A stretch of 37,947 nucleotides of DNA from DATAVB01 sp040414495 (GTDB taxonomy: Bacteria > Actinomycetota > Actinomycetes > Mycobacteriales > QHCD01), in contig JBEDUI010000103.1 in NCBI GenBank assembly GCA_040414495.1, forward strand, positions 1 to 37,947. Reading direction: 5' to 3'. Position numbers and translations under genes: made by a program. Below, one piece after another: positions 32,537 to 37,947 of the stretch. Positions within the stretch are counted from its first letter, which is position 1; each line of letters starts with the position of its first letter. The notes under the pieces are model-generated. The model had not been told where the DNA came from. It saw only the letters and a program-made list of their open reading frames with translations, and made no database searches.

Positions 32537-33457
32537 TCACTTGCCGGTCATGCCGAGTGCTCCCAGGCCCATCATGAAATAGCGCTGGGCGAAGAAGAAA
32601 AGCAGCAACGGTGGAATCATGAACAACAGGTTGGAAGCCATGTAGTAGTTGTATTCCGGGCTCGCCCCGGAGTTCAGGCCGCCCATGAAGCTGGCCATGC
32701 CGAGCGACAATGTGTATTTGGACGGGCTGTTCAAGTACACGAGAGGGTTCAGGAAGTCGTTCCAGGACGCCTGGAAAGCCAGGATGATCATCGTCATCCA
32801 CAGTGGCTTGGTCAGCGGCAGCATCAGGTGGGTAAAGATCCGCCAATGCCCGGCGCCGTCGATCATGGCCGAGTCGTCAATGGACCGCGGCACCGACAGG
32901 AAGAACTGCCGGGCCAGGAAGATGAACAGCGGATTGCCGAAGAACGAAGGCAGGATCAGCGGATACCAGGTGTCGATGGCGTTGGCGTCGAAGAACAACC
33001 GCTGAATGGGAATCAGCGTGACGATTCCGGGAACGAAGATCGAGAACGTGAACAGGTAGAACAGAAAGCGGTTTCCCTTGAAGTCAATCCGGGCGATCGC
33101 GTAACCGGCCAGCATCGAACTGGCGACCGCGCCGAAGGTAGAAACGATCGCGATGATGAACGTGTTGCCCAGCAACCGGTAGAAATGCACCTCGCGCGGG
33201 CCGTCGACGAAATTGCGCCAGGTGAACGAGGAGGGCAGAAACTGCGGCGGCAGCGAGATGATGTCGCTGTTGGTTTTCAGGGCGATCGAAATCATCCACA
33301 ACAGCGGCGTCAACATGGTGAGCGCGAGCAGCGTACACAGCCCGTACCAGGCGAGCCGGGACACCGACATCGGGACCTTGCGCTGCAACGGGGACCCGGC
33401 CGGCGCCGGCGACAACCTCGACTGGCCGCCGATTCTGGTGGAGAGCGCGGATGACAT
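32537..33457 (-). CDS. Carbohydrate ABC transporter permease (MalG type), second importer
   Basis: 306 aa. Six membrane helices predicted, first at WYGLCTLLALTMLTPLLWMISIAL. The EAA loop reads SIDDSAMIDGAGHWRIFTHL, conserved Gly included. It has a Pro-rich cytoplasmic N-terminal extension of ~30 residues (GGQSRLSPAPAGSPLQRK) not seen in the MalG-type permease at 6702-7562. ATG 33457 is 6 bp after the partner stop, and GAGAGG in the partner's last codons acts as its ribosome site. No ATPase nearby. Confidence 0.92.
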   Translation of the reverse strand: MSSALSTRIGGQSRLSPAPAGSPLQRKVPMSVSRLAWYGLCTLLALTMLTPLLWMISIALKTNSDIISLPPQFLPSSFTWRNFVDGPREVHFYRLLGNTFIIAIVSTFGAVASSMLAGYAIARIDFKGNRFLFYLFTFSIFVPGIVTLIPIQRLFFDANAIDTWYPLILPSFFGNPLFIFLARQFFLSVPRSIDDSAMIDGAGHWRIFTHLMLPLTKPLWMTMIILAFQASWNDFLNPLVYLNSPSKYTLSLGMASFMGGLNSGASPEYNYYMASNLLFMIPPLLLFFFAQRYFMMGLGALGMTGK

Positions 33458-33463
33458 CAGCGG

Positions 33464-34384
33464 CTACCTCTCGTTCCCCTCGAACACCCACATGCGCGAG
33501 GTCCGCAGGGTGACCGCGGTAATGGCCAGGACGATGATGAACAGAATCCACGCCTCGGCCGAGGCCAATCCGAGTTGTGTGTAGTTGCCGAAGGCGTCCG
33601 TATAAATCTTGAACATGTACAGGTTCGTCGAGGTGCCGGGCCCGCCCTTGGTCAACACCTGGACCTGGTTGAACGTCTGGAATGCGGCCGAGAGGCCCAG
33701 TACCAGTTGCAGCAGCAGGATCGGCGTCATCATTGGCAGCGTGATCGACCGGAACAGCCGGATCGCGCCGGCGCCATCCACCCGCGCCGCCTCGTACAAT
33801 TCGGACGGGACATTCTGCAGCGCGGCCAGAAAGATGATCATCGAGCCGCCCACGCCCCACAGACCCACGATCACAATGGACGGCATCGCCGTTGCGCTAC
33901 CGGCCAACCATTGGCTGGTGGGCAGATGCAGGTCGGAGAGGATTTCGTTAGCCAGTCCGTACGACGGGTCGAAAATGTACTTCCACAACGTCAGCACCGC
34001 GATCGACGGCAGCACTACCGGCAGATAAAAGACGGTACGGAACAGCCGAATTCCGGCGAAGGCCCGGTTCAGCAATACCGCCAGCGCCAGACCGGCAATC
34101 ATTCCGGCCGGAACGCTGAGGGCCATGTAGTACACCGTGACCTTCAGCGACGGCCAAAACGTCGGGTCCTGGGTGAGCAGATAGCGAAAGTTGGCCAGCC
34201 CGACCCATTTGGCCGCGCTGACCCCGCTCCACTCGGTGAATGCGTGATACAGCGAGCTGACCAGCGGATAGATCGTAAAGATGCACACGCCGACGATCAT
34301 CGGCAGCGCGAAAACGTACGCCGTAATCGTGTTACGCCGACGGAATGTCAGCCATCCCGTTGAAGCCACACTATTTCTGCTCAT
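33464..34384 (-). CDS. Carbohydrate ABC transporter permease (MalF type), second importer
   Basis: 306 aa, first gene of the operon. Membrane helices start at AYVFALPMIVGVCIFTIYPLV. The EAA loop is ELYEAARVDGAGAIRLFRSI. Its gene order (permease-permease-binding protein-secreted protein) is the reverse of the first importer, where the binding protein leads. It pairs with the MalG-type permease and probably shares an MsiK-type ATPase. The promoter should lie in the 207-bp gap to the regulator gene. Confidence 0.92.
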   Translation of the reverse strand: MSRNSVASTGWLTFRRRNTITAYVFALPMIVGVCIFTIYPLVSSLYHAFTEWSGVSAAKWVGLANFRYLLTQDPTFWPSLKVTVYYMALSVPAGMIAGLALAVLLNRAFAGIRLFRTVFYLPVVLPSIAVLTLWKYIFDPSYGLANEILSDLHLPTSQWLAGSATAMPSIVIVGLWGVGGSMIIFLAALQNVPSELYEAARVDGAGAIRLFRSITLPMMTPILLLQLVLGLSAAFQTFNQVQVLTKGGPGTSTNLYMFKIYTDAFGNYTQLGLASAEAWILFIIVLAITAVTLRTSRMWVFEGNER

Positions 34385-34591
34385 GCGTCAAAACCGATCG
34401 TCAAGACTTGGCCGATTGTGGTTCCCCGCCGTTCGATAACTCGGCGGGTTTATTGCCGCACAGCTTTGTTCGAACGGAAGTCTGTCCGGACTCTGTACAA
34501 CCTGTCAAGAGTTAATGACAAGTTGCCTACACTGGACCTTGCCGCGCAGCAACCTATGGTGAGAGCACCAACCGACCGGAAGGAGTCAGCC
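34385..34591. promoter_or_regulatory. Divergent promoter region of the second ABC locus
   Basis: 207 bp. Contains CAAG-A-CTTG with ATCG/CGAT flanks (about 34399-34417), a 5-bp inverted repeat TGTCA-N8-TGACA (34503-34520), and a plus-strand hairpin CCCGCCG-N10-CGGCGGG followed by TTTATT (34425-34454). Candidate operators for the GntR-LacI regulator; no -35/-10 pair is convincing. Confidence 0.45.
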
Positions 34592-35749
34592 GTGCAACAC
34601 ACCGGCGACCAGGACGACGCCTGGCCGGTGCCCGCACAGCTGGACCGGCACAGCCCGGTTCCCCTGTACCACCAGCTGGAACGGGCGTTGCTCGAGCTGA
34701 TCGTCGGGACCGAGATGGCGCCCGATGCCCGATTTCCGTCCGAAACCGAGCTCTCGGCCCGCTTCGGCGTCACGCGGCCGACCGTGCGGCAGGCGCTGGA
34801 GCGGCTGGTGCAGGTCGGTGTCTTACGCAAGGAGCGCGGCCGCGGCACCTACGTCGCCGCCATCCCAGACACCGTCCACCAGACGACGCCGGCGCAGAAG
34901 CCGATCGTGAAGGTCATCATGCCGAGCCTGACCGACCTGATCCATCTACGCGTGTTGTCCGGCGTGGTCGATGAGGCGCACCGGCAGGGAATTCAGGTGA
35001 TGCTGGCGCATTCGGACAATCGCCGGGCGGCGCAGGAACGTGAATTGGCCGCGACCTCGGATTGTGCCGGGATCGCGTTGTGGCCGATCAACGACACCGC
35101 GTCGGCGGCGCTGGACCAGCTGCGGGTGCCGATCGTTTTCCTGGACCGTTATCTGGATCCGGGCCAGGACCACGTCGTGGTCGACGACGTCGGCGGCGCT
35201 GGCGCGGTTGTCGATCACCTGGTCGGCCTGGGTCATCGGCGGATTGCGTTCATCCACGCCGAACCGCGACAGCTGTCCAGTATCCGGCTGCGGCTGCAGG
35301 GTTACCGTGACCGGCTCCAGCACAATGCGCTCGATTACGACAAGGCGTTGGTGGCCAGGATCAGTACCAGCGGCGGCGCGTCGGTCGAGGCGGCGCTGGA
35401 CACCATGCTCGGGCTGGCCGATCCGCCGACGGCTGCCTTTTGCGTCAACGATGTGGTGGCGGTGCACGTATTTACCGCGCTGCGGGGTCGCGGTATTGAC
35501 GTTCCGGCGCAATTCTCGATCGCCGGCTTTGACGACCTCGAGGTGCTACCCAGTCCCGGGACGCTGACCAGTGTGCGGCGGGCAACCGAGCAGATGGGCC
35601 AGCGCGCCATCGAATTGCTCGGCGACCGAATGCGTAATCCCGACCTACCGCCGCGGCACGTGCAACTGCCCACCACACTGGTGGTCGGCGATACCACCGC
35701 CCCTCCCCCGCGCAATTTCGCCCCTCGCACAAACGCCTTCGGCAAATAG
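34592..35749 (+). CDS. GntR-type HTH with LacI-type sugar sensor (hybrid regulator)
   Basis: 385 aa from GTG 34592 (GGAAGGAG 6 bases upstream). The N-terminus is a GntR winged helix (VPLYHQLERALLELI, then FPSETELSARFGVTRPTVRQALERLVQVGVLRKERGRGTYVA). The rest (from about residue 100) is a LacI-like periplasmic-binding-fold sensor: IVKVIMPSLTDLIHLRVLSGVVDEAHRQG, then VDDVGGAGAVVDHLVGLGHRRIAFIHAEP and FCVNDVVAVHVFTALRGRGIDVPAQFSIAGFDDL. It probably represses the divergent ABC operon until its sugar is bound. One TTA codon. It is the only regulator of its type in the window. Confidence 0.92.
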   Translation: MQHTGDQDDAWPVPAQLDRHSPVPLYHQLERALLELIVGTEMAPDARFPSETELSARFGVTRPTVRQALERLVQVGVLRKERGRGTYVAAIPDTVHQTTPAQKPIVKVIMPSLTDLIHLRVLSGVVDEAHRQGIQVMLAHSDNRRAAQERELAATSDCAGIALWPINDTASAALDQLRVPIVFLDRYLDPGQDHVVVDDVGGAGAVVDHLVGLGHRRIAFIHAEPRQLSSIRLRLQGYRDRLQHNALDYDKALVARISTSGGASVEAALDTMLGLADPPTAAFCVNDVVAVHVFTALRGRGIDVPAQFSIAGFDDLEVLPSPGTLTSVRRATEQMGQRAIELLGDRMRNPDLPPRHVQLPTTLVVGDTTAPPPRNFAPRTNAFGK

Positions 35750-35753
35750 GAAC

Positions 35754-36872
35754 TTAATCCACGGCGGTGAGCAGGGTTTGGCAGGCCTGCCGGACGACCC
35801 CGCTGACCGCGACCACCCGTCGGTCGTCCTGAATGCGCACCACACCGGCTTCGCGCAATGCGTTCACCTGCCGGGAAACCGTGCTCTGGTGCACTTCGAG
35901 GGCGTCGGCTAATTGCTGCATGCTCATCGGCCCGTGTTCGAGCAAATGCAGGGTCAGGGCCAGCCTCGTGCGGTCGCCGAGCGCTCGCATGACCGGCGCC
36001 AGCGCAGCGAGTCGACTGACCGAGATACCGGTCCGTTTGGGAGTCTGGTCCTGCTGCGGGGTGAATACGACCCAGGTCAGCTGGTCGGCAAACAGGGACA
36101 GGCTGCGGCCCAATCCCGGCGTCGGCAATACCACCAATTCGGTCGCGGAATCGGCGGCCGCCGCATATGGATCGTCGGGCCGCAACCCAGTAACCAGGCT
36201 GATCCACTGCACACCGCTGCACCCAGGCGGCGGCGCCGGCGTCGCCGCCACAGTCGCGCGCATTGCCGGCAGCGACTCGGTCCAGGCCCGTTCCAGCCAG
36301 CCGTCCCAGATCGCGTCCAGTAATTCCAACAGCACCGATCGGAACGTACGGGGATCAAGTAATTCCCGACCGCGTTCACGGGGCCGCGGAACTTCCCACC
36401 ACCGCAACACCTGCGCGGCATTACGCCGGACCGCCGCCGACGGCCCCGCCAAAGACTCGATCCGGGCCGCCGTACGAATCGGCTCGCGCGGCGGTTTTCC
36501 GTACGACATCACCGAATCGACCCCGAAATCGATCACGCCGTTGACGAAATCATCGGACCACGCGGCCATCCAGCGGCGTAGCCGCGCCCAGTCGGTGTGC
36601 CCGGGATGATCGGCCGGCAATTGGTGCAGCAGGACGCTGCGCAGCACGGTGCCGTGCGCCATGGCCGCCCGAATCGGCCAACTCGCATCGGCCAGTTCGG
36701 CCGGCAACCCTTCGGCCAAGGCGTGCAATTCGGCGCTGGGCATGGTTTTGCCGTTCAGCGCGTAGTCGACCAGCACCATCGCGGTCGGCATCGTCGCGGC
36801 CAAGGTTGGTTCGGCCACGCGCAGCCGCGGGGCCGGTCTGGCCGCGGCGAGGACTGGCACTGGAACGCTCAT
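35754..36872 (-). CDS. ArsR-type regulator with large N-terminal domain (DUF5937-like)
   Basis: 372 aa from ATG 36872. The C-terminal ~80 residues are an ArsR winged helix: VMRALGDRTRLALTLHLLEHG, MSMQQLADALEVHQSTVSRQVNALREAGVVRIQDDRR. The ~280-residue N-terminal part is unlike classical ArsR; it resembles the DUF5937 domain that precedes such HTHs in actinobacteria, but I am not certain. It is divergent from a VOC protein with a palindrome between them. Its stop is 5 bp from that of the convergent GntR-LacI gene. Confidence 0.85.
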   Translation of the reverse strand: MSVPVPVLAAARPAPRLRVAEPTLAATMPTAMVLVDYALNGKTMPSAELHALAEGLPAELADASWPIRAAMAHGTVLRSVLLHQLPADHPGHTDWARLRRWMAAWSDDFVNGVIDFGVDSVMSYGKPPREPIRTAARIESLAGPSAAVRRNAAQVLRWWEVPRPRERGRELLDPRTFRSVLLELLDAIWDGWLERAWTESLPAMRATVAATPAPPPGCSGVQWISLVTGLRPDDPYAAAADSATELVVLPTPGLGRSLSLFADQLTWVVFTPQQDQTPKRTGISVSRLAALAPVMRALGDRTRLALTLHLLEHGPMSMQQLADALEVHQSTVSRQVNALREAGVVRIQDDRRVVAVSGVVRQACQTLLTAVD

Positions 36873-36879
36873 AGTTCTA

Positions 36880-36895
36880 TTATGCGCAATGCGCA
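36880..36895. promoter_or_regulatory. Palindrome and -10 between ArsR-type and VOC genes
   Basis: TGCGCA-A-TGCGCA (36883-36895) has perfect 6-bp arms. On the minus strand CATAAT (36885-36880, 5 of 6 to TATAAT) overlaps it and lies 7 bases before the ArsR ATG. This is the usual position for ArsR autorepression. Confidence 0.55.
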
Positions 36896-36926
36896 GGCCG
36901 CATACACAATCGGAAGGGACGCTCAC

Positions 36927-37295
36927 ATGGGAGCCGTAACGTTCGATGGATTAGTCACTTTCTGCGAAGACATCACGACGACCGCCCGTTTCTATGAAGA
37001 CGGGCTCGGTCTGCAACGAGATTGGGCCGATGAGCACCACGTCGCGCTAGCGCTTCCGACGAAGGGAAATCCCAGCGGTGCCTGGCTATTGCTGCATCCG
37101 AAAACCGGTGGCGACAATACGCCGCACGCGTTGGGCACGTTCATGGTCGACGATGTCGACGCGGTCATCGAACGTCTGCGGGCGGCCGGGCACGGCATCA
37201 CCGAAGAGCCGACCGACCAACCCTGGGGCGTTCGGGAGGCCAGTGTGGTCGATCCCGACGGCTATGGCCTGACTCTCACGATGCCCAAGCAGTGA
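36927..37295 (+). CDS. VOC (glyoxalase/bleomycin-resistance) family protein
   Basis: 122 aa from ATG 36927 with GGAAGGGA 7 bases upstream. The fold has two beta-alpha-beta-beta-beta units: FDGLVTFCEDITTTARFYEDGLGL, then LGTFMVDDVDAVIERLRAAGHGITEEPTDQPWGVREASVVDPDGYGLTLTMPKQ, where the D-P-D-G-Y-x-L segment is typical. In this protein the first metal-binding His is not clear (VTFCEDI), so enzymatic activity is uncertain; sequestration of a toxic compound is an alternative. It is divergent from an ArsR-type gene that probably regulates it. Confidence 0.88.
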   Translation: MGAVTFDGLVTFCEDITTTARFYEDGLGLQRDWADEHHVALALPTKGNPSGAWLLLHPKTGGDNTPHALGTFMVDDVDAVIERLRAAGHGITEEPTDQPWGVREASVVDPDGYGLTLTMPKQ

Positions 37296-37311
37296 TCTGG
37301 GTTCGCTACTG

Positions 37312-37536
37312 TCAGGGCGCTTTGACCGGCGCCGATCCGGCTCGTTTGACCAGGCGGTCGCCCGCGGCCAGCGAATTCCACAGGTCTTTGTCGACCCGGA
37401 TTTTACGGGTGGTTCCATCGGCAAATCGGATGCTGACGTACCGATACAGGTAGGACCCGTCTGGCATTCCCCGCGATTTGTTCACGACGACGGCTTCCCA
37501 GGCTTCATCCTGGCTTGGCTTACGAGATCGGAACAT
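37312..37536 (-). CDS. Small DUF7489-like protein
   Basis: 74 aa from ATG 37536; ATG 37572 would add 12 residues and neither start has a clear ribosome site. Motifs include DEAWEAVVVNKSRGMPDGSYLYRYVSIRFADGTTRKIRVDKDLWNSLAAGDRLVKRAG. This strand-rich sequence resembles DUF7489 proteins common in Streptomyces-like genomes. No signal peptide, no catalytic residue pattern; role unknown. 16 bp after the VOC stop, opposite strand. Confidence 0.75.
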   Translation of the reverse strand: MFRSRKPSQDEAWEAVVVNKSRGMPDGSYLYRYVSIRFADGTTRKIRVDKDLWNSLAAGDRLVKRAGSAPVKAP

Positions 37537-37572
37537 CACATCAGCATGCCGGTAATCAGGCAGCATCGGCAA

Positions 37573-37947
37573 GCACCTTGGGGGCTTCGCCGCGTCGTCT
37601 CCAGGCGCTCATCGGATGGGCCACCGCATTATGGCGAGCCGCGGGCGCGGTGCAGATCCGCGCCTCACTCTCATTCCTTGCCCTCCTCCAGTGATCGGCT
37701 CGGCCGACTCGTACGGACGCCGCGCTTTGTTGATCATGAAGTTTCCTGCGCTACACACCAAGGCCAACTGCATGATCAACGCGCCTGCGAGCGAGAGAAT
37801 ACCGCGACGTGAATTCTGTACGAGACATTTCTCGTCGCCGCAGCGCGCGAATGTCGCTGCTTGGATCGCTTATGTGGCGCGGATTGTGACGTGTTGGTGA
37901 CTGGAAGTAATTCTTTGGCGACCGCCCTCTTTCGGTCCGGTTTTGTC
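37573..37947. other. Non-coding tail
   Basis: 375 bp. Contains the inverted repeat at 37729-37780; open frames here show no coding signature. Confidence 0.55.
37729..37780. repeat. REP-like inverted repeat
   Basis: GTTGATCATG (37729-37738) and CATGATCAAC (37771-37780) form a 10-bp perfect stem around 32 bases, and partial pairing (AAGTT/CAACT) continues inward. Similar TTGATCATG palindromes recur between genes in Micromonospora-like actinomycetes, as I recall. It may be a REP-type element. Confidence 0.55.

Noticed and set aside
37546..37900. Two open frames of about 88-94 residues at the right edge
   Set aside because: Low-complexity Arg/Ser-rich translations, no ribosome site, overlap the REP-like repeat.
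1..37947. Mobile elements, prophage, CRISPR, tRNA and rRNA genes
   Set aside because: No transposase, integrase, phage or Cas-like protein, no spaced direct-repeat array and no recognisable tRNA or rRNA sequence.

Overview
The window is chromosomal DNA of a high-GC actinomycete. Supporting this are the high GC content, frequent GTG and TTG starts, an F420-type (deazaflavin) oxidoreductase, carbohydrate ABC importers encoded without their own ATPase, a CGNR-type regulator and a giant single-chain acyl-CoA carboxylase of a kind found in actinomycetes. The genus cannot be fixed from sequence alone. I saw no tRNA, rRNA, CRISPR array, transposase, integrase or phage gene. Coding density is high and most genes sit in short operons.

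Layout. (1) 31-2705, minus: an alkylation-repair operon with two methylated-DNA:protein-cysteine methyltransferases on either side of an ECF-like sigma factor, then an unknown protein and a GNAT acetyltransferase. It is divergent from an ArsR-type regulator (2807-3580). (2) 3638-11589: a catabolic locus with a Cys-type sulfatase, a Gfo/Idh/MocA dehydrogenase, a cupin, two sugar-type permeases, a Tat/lipoprotein binding protein and a divergent enolase-superfamily dehydratase. It looks like uptake and oxidation of a sulfated or acidic sugar. A TTGACA-N18-TATCCT promoter and a 28-bp near-perfect palindrome control the minus-strand arm. (3) 11799-17545: unrelated single genes (GNAT, SDR, F420-type oxidoreductase, two small paralogous helical-bundle proteins, APH-like kinase, a truncated GyrI-like remnant, a YcaQ-like protein). 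(4) 17547-19842: an MFS exporter divergent from a LysR regulator. (5) 19894-23909: a secreted protein of unknown function, an NhaA antiporter fused to a DsbA-like domain, and a divergent CGNR regulator with a paired operator. (6) 24374-29845: a single-chain acetyl/acyl-CoA carboxylase ending in a strong terminator. (7) 29887-35749: a second sugar-type ABC locus (two permeases, binding protein, secreted propeller-like protein) divergent from a GntR-LacI hybrid regulator. (8) 35754-37536: a long ArsR-type regulator divergent from a VOC protein, then a small DUF7489-like protein. The last 375 bases are non-coding and hold a REP-like inverted repeat.

The most unusual non-genic signal is a dispersed palindrome, TCCACNGYGGA, with eight exact copies in the window. 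The next most interesting are the CGNR/nhaA double operator, the palindrome-plus-promoter of the sulfatase locus, the ogt-sigma-ogt operon and a structured 229-bp intergenic region at 13633-13861.
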